Below are positions 1-8,122 of a stretch of 64,000 bases of DNA, one piece after another. The notes beneath the pieces were generated by a model. It saw only the letters and a program-made list of their open reading frames with translations, was not told the DNA's origin and ran no database searches. The translations under genes and the position numbers were made by a program. This stretch comes from Bacteroidetes bacterium MedPE-SWsnd-G2 (GTDB lineage: Bacteria; Bacteroidota; Bacteroidia; Flavobacteriales; Flavobacteriaceae), in the NCBI GenBank assembly GCA_001874335.1, contig MPDE01000008.1, positions 93,477-157,476 on the forward strand, in the 5' to 3' direction. Position 1 is the first letter of the stretch. Every line of letters begins with the position of its first letter.

Positions 1-730
1 CAAACTGCAAACGTCCCGCTAAGTTTGAATTAGGTGTTTTAATCTTTAAGTTTTCAAAAGACATTTTAGTCAATGTATATTGAAAATTAGTAGACATCCT
101 TTCAATTCGCAAACCTCTACTATCTGTGAAAGACAATTGATTTATTCGTGCACTTACATCACTTCCGTTTATTAAAAAATCGGTAGCATTTATATCTAAA
201 TCAACAAACTCAAAAATATCTCTTGTTTCAGTGTTTTCATCAATTAGCCTAAAAGTACCACCATTAATAGAAACATCACTTGAAGACATAAGAAAGTTAC
301 TCTTACCAGTTCTTGGTTTATCGTCGTCGAAACTCGCTACAAAAACATCGAGATTAGCATCTTGCTCGCCTTCATATGTTTTTACATTAAAAACTAAACC
401 ATCAATATTAATATCGCCAAAAGTTAATCTGCTTTCAAATAATTTCTTAAAGTTTAATATAGAGGTGTTTAATTTTTCAATTGCAATAAGCGTATCTTGA
501 TGGTGGTCCTCGATATAAATTTGTTCGACTTTTACGTCTCCATTAAGCTGAAGGCCTAATTTGTTTATATTAATATTAGTGTTGAAGTCCTTATTTAACC
601 TATCGGTAGCATATTTACCAAGGCCAGTTTGTACCGCAGGAATTGAAAAAACAAGAAATAGTATGATGATAAGCAGCAATATAATGCCGACTATTTTGGA
701 TACTATTTTTAAAAATTTTTTGATACGTAT
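1..730 (-). CDS. tamB: TamB-family translocation/assembly module, N-terminal part (cut by window edge)
   Basis: The minus strand is open from about 730 to the window edge, giving roughly 243 residues of the N-terminus. One hydrophobic anchor (about residues 8-30) is followed by SIPAVQTGLGKYATDRLN and then beta-rich AsmA/TamB-like sequence with phrases such as DVKVEQIYIEDHHQDTL. TamB proteins are inner-membrane-anchored periplasmic proteins thought to move lipids or assist outer-membrane protein assembly; that role is family knowledge. The start is odd: in-frame stops lie at 737-739 and 731-733 and no ATG or GTG follows before the anchor, so initiation must use ATA at 728-730, ATC at 722-724 or another rare codon. 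It is divergent from tsaD. A TAAATTTG box lies about 25 nt upstream on this strand, with no clear -33 element. Confidence 0.85.
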   Translation of the reverse strand, partial: MRIKKFLKIVSKIVGIILLLIIILFLVFSIPAVQTGLGKYATDRLNKDFNTNININKLGLQLNGDVKVEQIYIEDHHQDTLIAIEKLNTSILNFKKLFESRLTFGDINIDGLVFNVKTYEGEQDANLDVFVASFDDDKPRTGKSNFLMSSSDVSINGGTFRLIDENTETRDIFEFVDLDINATDFLINGSDVSARINQLSFTDSRGLRIERMSTNFQYTLTKMSFENLKIKTPNSNLAGRLQF

Positions 731-747
731 TTAAAATTATAACTTTG
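720..747 (+). promoter_or_regulatory. tsaD promoter (flavobacterial type)
   Basis: TTG at 720-722, a 17-nt spacer, then TAACTTTG at 740-747, matching the flavobacterial TTG/TAnnTTTG consensus. Transcription would start near 754, about 32 nt before the tsaD ATG. A TACGTA palindrome (724-729) lies in the spacer. The -33 element overlaps the beginning of the divergent tamB. Confidence 0.6.
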
Positions 748-785
748 AAGCCAAATTTAACAATAATTGTGCCTAATATTTCTTT

Positions 786-1808
786 ATGGCTTCAGAAAAT
801 ATTTATATTCTTGGAATAGAGTCTTCATGCGATGATACAGCAGCCGCTGTTATGTGTAACGGAAAGATTTTAAGTAATGTTGTAGCGAGTCAAAAGATTC
901 ATGAAGAATATGGTGGTGTTGTGCCCGAATTGGCTTCAAGAGCACACCAGCAAAACATAGTTCCAGTAGTCCATCAAGCATTAAAACAAGCGGGTGTTGC
1001 TAAAGAACAATTGCATGCCATCGCCTTTACCCGTGGCCCTGGGTTAATGGGGTCTTTATTGGTTGGGACTTCTTTTGCAAAATCATTGGCTTACGGATTA
1101 AATATTCCTTTAATTGATGTGAATCATATGCAAGGGCATATTCTGGCTCATTTTATAGAGGAAGATGGTTTTAAAAAACCACCTTTTCCTTTTTTAGCAA
1201 TGACCATTTCTGGAGGACATACTCAAATAGTTAAGGTGATAAATCACTTTGATATGGAGGTGATAGGAGAAACTATAGATGATGCCGTTGGAGAAGCCTA
1301 TGATAAAAGTGGAAAAATTCTTGGTTTAGGTTACCCAGCCGGACCCGAAATTGATAGAAGAGCTCAATTGGGAAATCCAAAGGCATTTACATTTTCAAAA
1401 CCAAAGGTAAAAGGACTCGATTTTAGTTTTTCAGGATTGAAAACGGCTATCTTATATTTTATTCAGCGTGAAGTAAAAAAGAATCCGGATTTTATTTCAG
1501 AAAATCTTAATGATATCTGTGCTTCTATTCAATATACAATTATTGGTATTTTAATAGACAAACTAAAATTAGCGACTAAACAAACAGGGATTAGTCATAT
1601 TGCCATTGGTGGTGGTGTTTCTGCAAACTCTGGAATTAGAAAGGCTTTAAAAGATGGAGAGTCTAAATTTGGCTGGACAACCTATATTCCTAAATTTGAA
1701 TTCACTACTGATAATGCAGCTATGATTGCAATTGTTGGGCATTTAAAATATTTGAATAATGATTTTGCAGATGCCGATGTTATGGCTTCAGCGCGATTAA
1801 AAATATAA
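786..1808 (+). CDS. tsaD: tRNA N6-adenosine threonylcarbamoyltransferase TsaD
   Basis: 340 aa, the usual family length. TsaD transfers threonylcarbamoyl from TC-AMP to A37 of ANN-decoding tRNAs, working in the cytoplasm with TsaB and TsaE. Visible marks are the N-terminal phosphate-binding stretch GIESSCDDTAAA, the metal-binding motif HMQGH (H114 and H118), the glycine-rich SGGHTQ and the C-terminal IGGGVSANSG. It is the first gene of a plus-strand run and has its own promoter in the tamB-tsaD gap. Assignment is secure. Confidence 0.97.
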   Translation: MASENIYILGIESSCDDTAAAVMCNGKILSNVVASQKIHEEYGGVVPELASRAHQQNIVPVVHQALKQAGVAKEQLHAIAFTRGPGLMGSLLVGTSFAKSLAYGLNIPLIDVNHMQGHILAHFIEEDGFKKPPFPFLAMTISGGHTQIVKVINHFDMEVIGETIDDAVGEAYDKSGKILGLGYPAGPEIDRRAQLGNPKAFTFSKPKVKGLDFSFSGLKTAILYFIQREVKKNPDFISENLNDICASIQYTIIGILIDKLKLATKQTGISHIAIGGGVSANSGIRKALKDGESKFGWTTYIPKFEFTTDNAAMIAIVGHLKYLNNDFADADVMASARLKI

Positions 1809-1885
1809 TATTCGCTTTCATTTAAAATTAGTACTATTTTTACCTTATAGGCATTACGCCATAATCTGTATTGTAACCTTATTTC

Positions 1886-2593
1886 ATGCAACTATTTTAT
1901 AATTCAAGCATTACTCATTCGCAATCTGAAATCCAGTTTTCTAAAGAAGAAAGCAAACATATTGTAAAGGTATTACGTAAAAAGGAAGGTGATATTTTAC
2001 ATATCACTAACGGAAAAGGACAGTTGTTTCAAGTAGAATTAGGTATAGCAGATGTGAAAAACTGCTTGGGGCAAATTGTATCAACCGAGGATCAAGAAAA
2101 AAGAGAGTATGCTGTACATTTGGTTGTTGCTCCTACAAAAATGAATGATCGATTTGAGTGGTTTTTAGAAAAAGCAACCGAAATTGGTGTGGATACCATT
2201 ACTCCTATTTTGTGTGATCATAGCGAACGAAAAATTATCAAAGCAGAGCGTTTTGAGAAAATTATAGTTTCGGCAATGAAACAATCTTTAAGTTGTTATT
2301 TGCCAAAATTAAACCCGTTAATTGGCTTTAATGAATTCATTTCAACTGTAGATTCTGACCACAAATTTATTGCCCATTGTGAAGATGGTGATAAATCTAC
2401 ATTATTCAATTCTATTAAATCAAAATCAAATATTTGTATTTTGATTGGTCCTGAAGGAGATTTTAGTATTAACGAAATAGAGAAAGCAATTTCTGCTGGA
2501 TTTAAACCAGTGAGTTTAGGTGAAAGTAGATTACGTACAGAAACTGCAGCAATTGTAGCATGTCACACAGTTGCCTTAAAAAACGACAATTAA
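1886..2593 (+). CDS. rsmE: 16S rRNA (uracil1498-N3)-methyltransferase RsmE
   Basis: 235 aa. A PUA-like N-terminal domain (KHIVKVLRKKEGD) precedes a SPOUT methyltransferase fold whose knot is seen in IGPEGDFSINE and LGESRLRTETA. RsmE methylates N3 of U1498 in 16S rRNA. It lies 77 bp after tsaD, and the DUF4159 gene begins 2 bp after its stop, so it is probably co-transcribed with both neighbours. Family length and motifs are normal. Confidence 0.95.
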   Translation: MQLFYNSSITHSQSEIQFSKEESKHIVKVLRKKEGDILHITNGKGQLFQVELGIADVKNCLGQIVSTEDQEKREYAVHLVVAPTKMNDRFEWFLEKATEIGVDTITPILCDHSERKIIKAERFEKIIVSAMKQSLSCYLPKLNPLIGFNEFISTVDSDHKFIAHCEDGDKSTLFNSIKSKSNICILIGPEGDFSINEIEKAISAGFKPVSLGESRLRTETAAIVACHTVALKNDN

Positions 2594-2595
2594 TT

Positions 2596-3237
2596 ATGAA
2601 GTATACTATATTTTGTTTACTCTTTTGCTTGAGTTCTTTCATGTTTTCTCAGGACATAGCGGTTTTAAAGTATGGCGGTGGTGGAGATTGGTACAGTAAC
2701 CCTACGGCCTTAAAAAACTTGATAAGTTTTTGTAATACGAATATTAAAACCAATATGAATTCTAAGCCTCAAACTGTTGAAGTTGGAAGTATCGATATAT
2801 TTCAATTTCCTTATTTGCATATGACAGGGCATGGAAATGTGTTTTTTACTGAATCTGATGCCGAAAATCTTAGAAGTTATTTGCTATCAGGAGGATTTCT
2901 TCATATTGATGATAATTATGGAATGGAACCTTTTATCAAAAAAGAATTAGTAAAAGTGTTTCCTGATAAAGAATTAATAGAATTACCGTTTGACCATCCA
3001 ATTTTTAATGTAGAATACCAATTTAAGAATGGATTACCAAAAATACATGAGCATGATGGAAAGAAGCCGCAAGCCTATGGCATATTTCATGAGGATAGAC
3101 TTCTATTGCTTTTTACTTTTGAAAGTGATTTAGGAGATGGTTGGGAAGATGCCGAAGTGCATAATGACCCTGAAGAAGTGAGGTTAAAAGCATTACAAAT
3201 GGGGGCAAATATTATTAAATACGCTTTCGAAAACTAA
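2596..3237 (+). CDS. DUF4159 domain protein, exported
   Basis: 213 aa from the ATG at 2596. The reading frame is open to 2560, but an upstream start would overlap rsmE and place 12 residues before a clean signal peptide (MKYTIFCLLFCLSSFMFSQ). The mature part has the DUF4159 signature region, with MTGHGNVFFTESDAENLRSYL and GGFLHIDDNYG, resembling a glutamine-amidotransferase-like fold without an obvious catalytic Cys. Its function is unknown. In this operon it sits between two RNA methyltransferase genes, which may only reflect conserved gene order. Confidence 0.88.
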   Translation: MKYTIFCLLFCLSSFMFSQDIAVLKYGGGGDWYSNPTALKNLISFCNTNIKTNMNSKPQTVEVGSIDIFQFPYLHMTGHGNVFFTESDAENLRSYLLSGGFLHIDDNYGMEPFIKKELVKVFPDKELIELPFDHPIFNVEYQFKNGLPKIHEHDGKKPQAYGIFHEDRLLLLFTFESDLGDGWEDAEVHNDPEEVRLKALQMGANIIKYAFEN

Positions 3238-3247
3238 TTACATTAAA

Positions 3248-3751
3248 GTGCAGTTAAATCATTATAATTCAAAATTTAAACAACAGTTGTTTCCGCTGAC
3301 TGTGGTTGCCGATAATATAAATAACGCACCAAATATTGGTAGTTTGTTTAGGACTTGTGACGCCTTTGGAGTGCATCAATTGGTTTTATGTGGTGGCAAT
3401 ATTGAATTGGGTAGAAAAATGACCAAAACATCGCGTTCTACTGAGAAAAACGTAAATTTTTCTATTGAGGAAAATGCTTTAACTGTTGTCAAAGAATTGA
3501 AACAAAAAGGAGCAAAAATTATTGGATTAGAAATCACATCTAAAAGTATTTCTGTTCAAAATTTAGATGTTAGAAAAGAAAAGAACCTTGTAATTATTGT
3601 AGGTAGTGAGAAATTTGGTATTTCAGAGCAGCTTTTAGAGTTGTGTGATGAAGTTGTTCATATCGATATGTTTGGTCAAAATAGCAGTATGAATGCTGTT
3701 CAAGCAACGAGTATTGCGCTTTATGAGATTACAAAGCAACTTTCTTCTTAG
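3248..3751 (+). CDS. TrmH/SpoU-family RNA 2'-O-methyltransferase
   Basis: 167 aa, a short SPOUT enzyme. Motif 1 is seen in NAPNIGSLFRTCDAFG, motif 2 in IIVGSEKFGIS and motif 3 in NSSMNAVQATSIALYE, which together hold the SAM-binding knot and the catalytic Arg/Asn typical of TrmH/SpoU. The substrate, a tRNA or rRNA ribose, cannot be read from sequence. The start is GTG at 3248, 10 bp after the DUF4159 stop, since no ATG lies nearby in frame. Part of the tsaD-rsmE run. Confidence 0.93.
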   Translation: MQLNHYNSKFKQQLFPLTVVADNINNAPNIGSLFRTCDAFGVHQLVLCGGNIELGRKMTKTSRSTEKNVNFSIEENALTVVKELKQKGAKIIGLEITSKSISVQNLDVRKEKNLVIIVGSEKFGISEQLLELCDEVVHIDMFGQNSSMNAVQATSIALYEITKQLSS

Positions 3752-3790
3752 AACTTTTATATCTTTAAAAACAATATTAAAAACCAATCA

Positions 3791-4879
3791 TTGAAAGCAC
3801 AAGACATTACAAAAGGAATTTTAGGCGCGATAGGTACTATACTCGCAATAGTAATTGTAGGTTACTTTTTAGTTCAAATTCAATCGGTATTAGTATATAT
3901 TGCTATTGCCGGTATTACTGCATTAATTGGAAGACCGTTAGTAAATATCTTTAATAAGAAACTAAAATTTAATCTCACCATATCGGTTGTAATTACCATT
4001 TCCTTGTTTGTTGGGCTTTTAATTGGGTTAATAAGTCTGTTTGTGCCACTTATAGTAGAGCAAGGTCAAAACTTGTCTCTTTTGGATATTGAAAGTGTTA
4101 AAGGGAATATGAATGAGGTATATAAGCAGTTTATCTCCTATTTCAATTTAAAGGATGTAAATGTTAGTGATAAATTACAAGATTCTAATCTTTGGTCAAA
4201 AGTAAATTTAAACCTTATTCCAGAATTGTTAAACTCGGTGATTGGTGGTTTTGGTAGCTTTAGTATTGGTCTATTTTCAGTAATGTTTATTACGTTTTTC
4301 TTTTTAAAAGATGGTGGTTCTATCGAGTCTGGAGTGATGTCTTTGCTTAAAACAAAAGATCGTCATCACTGGCAAAATTCTTTTCACAAAATTAAAAATT
4401 TCCTTTCCAGATACTTTGTTGGGTTGATTATTCAAATCAGTATTCTGTTTGTTATTTACACGATTACATTACTTATTGTTGGCATTGATAACGCCATTGT
4501 GATTGCTTTTTTATGTGCCTTATTAAATCTAATACCATATTTAGGGCCGCTTATTAGTGCTATTTTAATGTGCTTTTTAACTATGACCAGTAATTTAGGT
4601 GCTGGTTTTAGTGAGGTGATTTTGCCTAAAACTATTTATGTAATGATAGGATTCGGAATTGGTCAATTGGTTGATAACTTCTTTAGTCAGCCTTTTATCT
4701 TTTCAAAAAGTATGAAATCTCACCCTTTAGAAATTTTCCTGGTAATTCTAATTTCAGGGATTTTATTTGGGGTTGTTGGTATGGTTATAGCTGTTCCTTC
4801 TTTTACGGCTATAAAGGTGATTTTAAAAGAGTTTTTGTCTGAAAATAAAGTTGTTCAACAACTTACAAAAGATTTATAG
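3791..4879 (+). CDS. AI-2E family transporter (PerM-like), multi-pass membrane protein
   Basis: 362 aa starting at TTG 3791. Hydrophobic segments appear near residues 10-50, 60-90, 150-175, 205-235, 240-275, 285-300 and 310-340, with the family's large loop between the second and third. The C-terminal motif VVGMVIAVPSFTAIKVI is typical of the AI-2E/PerM (UPF0118) family. Members export AI-2-like molecules or act as Na+/H+ antiporters in some bacteria, so the substrate here is unknown. It lies 39 bp after the trmH-like gene, and the next gene starts at or just inside its 3' end. Confidence 0.9.
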   Translation: MKAQDITKGILGAIGTILAIVIVGYFLVQIQSVLVYIAIAGITALIGRPLVNIFNKKLKFNLTISVVITISLFVGLLIGLISLFVPLIVEQGQNLSLLDIESVKGNMNEVYKQFISYFNLKDVNVSDKLQDSNLWSKVNLNLIPELLNSVIGGFGSFSIGLFSVMFITFFFLKDGGSIESGVMSLLKTKDRHHWQNSFHKIKNFLSRYFVGLIIQISILFVIYTITLLIVGIDNAIVIAFLCALLNLIPYLGPLISAILMCFLTMTSNLGAGFSEVILPKTIYVMIGFGIGQLVDNFFSQPFIFSKSMKSHPLEIFLVILISGILFGVVGMVIAVPSFTAIKVILKEFLSENKVVQQLTKDL

Positions 4880-4886
4880 TAAAACT

Positions 4887-6068
4887 TTGAATAAGCGTAT
4901 TTTAAGTGTTGAAATTCAAGAATTTATAAATGTAAATATAAATTCAAACATTAGTAATTTAGTTTTAAAAGGTTCACCTTTTCTGGATGTCCCAATGCAA
5001 TTGTTAATTGAGCAGATTGAAGCCAAAAAACGATGTGAAACTAAACTTTCAAATTGGTTTAATACACCTTCCATATATTATCCCAACAAGTTAAATATTG
5101 AACAAACCTCTTCAGAAATTACTGCTTCCTTTAAAAGTGAATTAATGCAGGGAAAATCTATTATTGACTTAACTGGAGGTTTTGGAGTTGATTGCTTCTA
5201 TTTTTCAAAACGATTTAATTCTGTAATACATTCAGAAATAAATCCTGAGCTTTCAGAAATTGTTGAACATAATTACAAAGCTCTTGGAGTAACTAATATT
5301 GAATGTGTTTCTGGGGACGGAATTGAAGTCTTAAAAACAACTCCTCAAAATTTTGATTGGATTTATATTGATCCATCAAGGCGTCATGAATCAAAGGGAA
5401 AGGTGTTTTTCTTGAAAGATTGTCTTCCAAATGTTCCAGAACATATAAATATGTTGGTAGAGAAGTCTGAAAACATAATGATTAAAACCTCTCCTTTACT
5501 TGATATTTCTTCTGGTTTAGAGGAGTTGTCTTACGTAAAAGATATTTATATAGTTGCCGTTAATAACGAGGTAAAAGAGCTATTGTGGTGTATTAAAAAG
5601 GGCTTTGAAGGTGATGTAAAATTACATACTTGTAATTTGAGTAGTAAAGGTAATGAGTTCTTTTCGTTTTATAAAAACGAAGAACCATCATCTCATGTGC
5701 AATTAGGGGAACCAAAAACTTACCTTTATGAGCCTAATGCTAGCATTTTAAAAAGCGGTGGATTCAAGGTTATTTCAAAAGCCTTTCCAATTGATAAATT
5801 GCATTTGCATTCTCATTTGTATTCGGGAGATCAACTGATCGATTTTCCTGGACGAAAATTCAAAATACTTGACGTTTTACCTTATTCTAAGTCTGTTTTG
5901 AAAAAAGAACTGCCTAAGAAAGCAAATGTGACTACTCGAAATTTTCCTGAACGCGTAGATGTTATTCGGAAAAAGTATAAAATTAAAGATGGAGGTTCTA
6001 CTTACCTATTCTTTACAACCTTAATGGACAATAGTAAGGTGGTTTTATGTTGTGAAAAATGTAATTAA
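4887..6068 (+). CDS. Class I SAM-dependent methyltransferase with THUMP-like C-terminal domain
   Basis: 393 aa from TTG 4887 (MNKRILSVEIQEF), which lies 7 bp after the previous stop. A further TTG at 4851 would overlap the transporter by 29 bp. A helical N-terminal domain is followed by a Rossmann methyltransferase core: SIIDLTGGFGVDCFYFS is motif I, HSEINPELSEIVEHN motif II and WIYIDPSRR the DPSR catalytic-type motif. The C-terminal region (FPERVDVIRKKYKIKDGG) matches the THUMP-like domain attached to this family. Substrate is unknown, probably RNA. Its stop overlaps the stop of the convergent ychJ-like gene by 4 bp. Confidence 0.85.
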   Translation: MNKRILSVEIQEFINVNINSNISNLVLKGSPFLDVPMQLLIEQIEAKKRCETKLSNWFNTPSIYYPNKLNIEQTSSEITASFKSELMQGKSIIDLTGGFGVDCFYFSKRFNSVIHSEINPELSEIVEHNYKALGVTNIECVSGDGIEVLKTTPQNFDWIYIDPSRRHESKGKVFFLKDCLPNVPEHINMLVEKSENIMIKTSPLLDISSGLEELSYVKDIYIVAVNNEVKELLWCIKKGFEGDVKLHTCNLSSKGNEFFSFYKNEEPSSHVQLGEPKTYLYEPNASILKSGGFKVISKAFPIDKLHLHSHLYSGDQLIDFPGRKFKILDVLPYSKSVLKKELPKKANVTTRNFPERVDVIRKKYKIKDGGSTYLFFTTLMDNSKVVLCCEKCN

Positions 6069-6463
6069 ATGGCATTTAAGTAATACCACTGATCATTTTC
6101 AAACGTGAATTTAGAGTGCTCTTCAATAGTTTGTACCGCCCCGTTTTCGTAGTAAAAGGCTTTGAATTCTACATATCCAATTTTTGAATTATTAGCATTT
6201 AATTTTGATGACAAAACTTCTAACTTTATCCAAGACACAGATTTAGCCCATTGTTCAATCTCTTTTTTATCCTTAATTGGTCTGGTAGACTTATGCCATG
6301 ATAGCATCAAAAATTCTATGTTTGCTTTGGTGAATGCTGTATATCTTGAACGCATTAATAATTCGGGAGAAGTTGCGAGTTTAACATTGTTATGAATTAG
6401 TCCACAACAGTCAAGGTAATGTTTAGGTAAACCGCAGGGACAATTAAAGGTACTTTTATTCAT
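6065..6463 (-). CDS. YchJ-family SEC-C metal-binding protein
   Basis: 132 aa. The N-terminus carries the SEC-C zinc motif CPCGLPKHYLDCC (C8, C10, C19, C20). It is followed by an NTF2-like domain with RSRYTAFTKANIEFLMLSWH, which is the YchJ/UPF0225 signature. Molecular function is not known. The start ATG overlaps the end of the upstream 53-aa gene by 8 bp, which suggests translational coupling, and the stop overlaps the convergent methyltransferase stop by 4 bp. Confidence 0.9.
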   Translation of the reverse strand: MNKSTFNCPCGLPKHYLDCCGLIHNNVKLATSPELLMRSRYTAFTKANIEFLMLSWHKSTRPIKDKKEIEQWAKSVSWIKLEVLSSKLNANNSKIGYVEFKAFYYENGAVQTIEEHSKFTFENDQWYYLNAI

Positions 6464-6617
6464 TTTCTTTAATTGAATTGTTAGCCTTAGTAATTATCTG
6501 TTTGAGCTTTAATTTGCGCGCTTCCTTTTCCTTTTTTAATTTATTGTTTTTGCGCGCCATTAGTTTAGAGTGTTTGGCTTTGTTTTTTGTATTCTTTTCT
6601 TGTCCTTTTTTAGCCAT
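6456..6617 (-). CDS. 53-aa lysine-rich small protein
   Basis: An ATG at 6617 opens 53 codons to TAA at 6456. The product begins MAKKGQEKNTKNKAKHSK and ends in SIKENE; it is extremely Lys-rich and looks like one highly charged helix with no Cys. It lies 34 bp after the SRAP gene and overlaps the ychJ start by 8 bp, so it fits inside a three-gene transcript. Small basic proteins of this kind are common next to ribosome or nucleic-acid genes in flavobacteria, but no function can be assigned. The overlap and operon position argue that it is real. Confidence 0.7.
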   Translation of the reverse strand: MAKKGQEKNTKNKAKHSKLMARKNNKLKKEKEARKLKLKQIITKANNSIKENE

Positions 6618-6651
6618 AATTATAGATATTCATCACAAAGGTATTACTTCC

Positions 6652-7383
6652 TTAGAATAATGTTTGAAGTTCTTGGTAAAAATAAGGTTTTAAAACATCT
6701 GGTGTATTTGAGTCAATTCCTCTTTTGTACACCACATTATTTATGGGATAATGGTCTAATTGTGTTTCATCAAAATGTGAATTTATGCAATTTTTAATGT
6801 CGTCTACATTAGACTTTGGATTTAACCAATGCTTAATGTTATTTCTATTTAAAATTACGGGTTGCCTCTTTTTCACATTATGTATTTCAGCGAAAAAAGG
6901 AGAGGCCGTTTTTGTAATAATACTAAAGGTTGTAAAATTTTGAAATTGAGTATATAAACCAGCAAGGGAAATACTTAAGTTTTTTTTATGTTTAATGTAG
7001 TATGGGTAAGATTTGCCATTAAATTTATAGGGCTCTATAAAGCCAGAAACCGGTATTAAACAACGTTGTTGATAGATAATCTCCTTATATAGAAAATGAG
7101 AAAATAACACTTCGCTTTTTGAATTGAGTCCGCCACCAAAACTATGAGCATTAGAATAGTATTTATCTATATCTATAGTGTTTTCTGGCGCTATTCCCCA
7201 TCTACTTTCGCTTATAGAATAATCATTATTTGCTGAAGTAATTATAAGGGCTTTCGGATGGTTAAATCCATTTAAATGAAAATTGGGCTGATCAATTTTA
7301 GATGCTAATTCTTTAGAAGATTTTGCAGCATACTTTTTATTCAATTCTTTAATCGCTTGGCTTTGAGAAATTTGAAAACACAT
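6652..7383 (-). CDS. SOS response-associated peptidase (SRAP/HMCES/YedK)
   Basis: 243 aa. Cys2 directly after the initiator Met (MCFQISQSQ) is the catalytic nucleophile of this family; it forms a thiazolidine crosslink with abasic sites in single-stranded DNA and shields them during replication. Other landmarks are SESRWGIAPE, CLIPVSGFIEP (the usual GFYEW is here GFIEP, keeping the catalytic Glu) and EIHNVKKRQPVIL with the conserved His and the RxPVIL pattern. It is first in a minus-strand group with the 53-aa gene and ychJ. No SOS operator was recognised upstream. Confidence 0.93.
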   Translation of the reverse strand: MCFQISQSQAIKELNKKYAAKSSKELASKIDQPNFHLNGFNHPKALIITSANNDYSISESRWGIAPENTIDIDKYYSNAHSFGGGLNSKSEVLFSHFLYKEIIYQQRCLIPVSGFIEPYKFNGKSYPYYIKHKKNLSISLAGLYTQFQNFTTFSIITKTASPFFAEIHNVKKRQPVILNRNNIKHWLNPKSNVDDIKNCINSHFDETQLDHYPINNVVYKRGIDSNTPDVLKPYFYQELQTLF

Positions 7384-7416
7384 AAACTTTCCATTTCTTA
7401 AATTTAATAAAAGAAA

Positions 7417-7445
7417 AAATAAAAGCCCGCATTTAGCGGGCTTAA
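7417..7445 (-). terminator. Rho-independent terminator after the 152-aa gene
   Basis: Stem aagcccgc (7423-7430) / gcgggctt (7436-7443) with a 5-nt loop. On the minus strand it is followed by a T-rich run (ttttattttttc), so it ends the transcript coming from 7464-7922. Confidence 0.85.
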
Positions 7446-7463
7446 AAAAGTAGAGTAGGTAGA

Positions 7464-7922
7464 TTATATATGTTCAAAAATTTGAGGTTTCGCCTCAAAT
7501 TCACCAAAGTTTTCTGAGTAATGTAGTTTGCCATTTAGGCCCTTGTAAAACCCATTTCTCCAAGTCCTAAAACTGTCTTTAAGTTCTCTAAAAGAAAATT
7601 CAGGATTGGGGAATACTATTTCTTCGATACTTGATAAGCCTTCACTACACTCTTTATCGAAACAGTGTTTTGAGGATATAGAGATAGAGTTATTTTCAAA
7701 TCCTAAACAAAATTTATGAGTGTATGAGTTGTATTGGTCACTAGTTTTATAAGACGAACAAATTGTCATTGGTTCACTTGGGCTCATGGCTTCAAAATGT
7801 TCCAAGTAAAAAACCACCTTAGAGCATGCAAGCATGAATTCGGGTGATAAATCAAATTCCATATTGTTATTTAGTAGGTTTTTAAAAAACGCTTTTAAAT
7901 CGATTAATAATTCTGTTTCCAT
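7464..7922 (-). CDS. Hypothetical protein, 152 aa
   Basis: Not recognised. The frame is open to 8030, but the ATG at 7922 (METELLIDLKAFF) is preferred because a TAGTTTTG promoter box lies at 7965-7972, inside the would-be extension. The protein is acidic and soluble with no signal peptide or membrane segment. It has Cys at several sites (SPEFMLACSK, FCLGFENN, HCFDKECSEG) and an aromatic C-terminal part (FRTWRNGFYKGLNGKL). It is monocistronic, with its own promoter, its own terminator and a TACGTA-N4-TACGTA site upstream. That arrangement points to dedicated regulation. Confidence 0.75.
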   Translation of the reverse strand: METELLIDLKAFFKNLLNNNMEFDLSPEFMLACSKVVFYLEHFEAMSPSEPMTICSSYKTSDQYNSYTHKFCLGFENNSISISSKHCFDKECSEGLSSIEEIVFPNPEFSFRELKDSFRTWRNGFYKGLNGKLHYSENFGEFEAKPQIFEHI

Positions 7923-7964
7923 AGTGTTGAGTTGTTGAGAGTTGCTATTGATTATTTTACAATT

Positions 7965-7972
7965 CAAAACTA
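7965..7972 (-). promoter_or_regulatory. -7 promoter box of the 152-aa gene
   Basis: TAGTTTTG on the minus strand matches TAnnTTTG exactly, 42 nt before the ATG at 7922. No TTG is found at the -33 position, which is instead bordered by the TACGTA pair. This is what an activator-dependent promoter could look like. Confidence 0.55.
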
Positions 7973-7995
7973 CAGTAAACAAGTTTGCGAAAACA

Positions 7996-8011
7996 TACGT
8001 AGAATTACGTA
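7996..8011 (-). promoter_or_regulatory. Tandem palindrome TACGTA-N4-TACGTA, site 1
   Basis: Two perfect TACGTA palindromes at 7996-8001 and 8006-8011, centres 10 bp apart, separated by GAAT. The pair begins 23 nt upstream of the -7 box of the 152-aa gene. The same arrangement recurs at 10624-10639 and 32359-32374. Confidence 0.6.
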
Positions 8012-8122
8012 TTTTTTTATTTTCGTACAAAGTGTAATCTCTTAGTTTATAGGGTTTTGTTTTATTTTGTAAGAATAGTTTTAAGTCAATTAAGATTCAA
8101 TTCAATTAGTGTTAGATGAATA

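Noticed and set aside
7923..8030. 36-residue N-terminal extension of the 152-aa protein
   Set aside because: The extension would contain the TAGTTTTG promoter box and a TACGTA pair; the ATG at 7922 is the simpler start.
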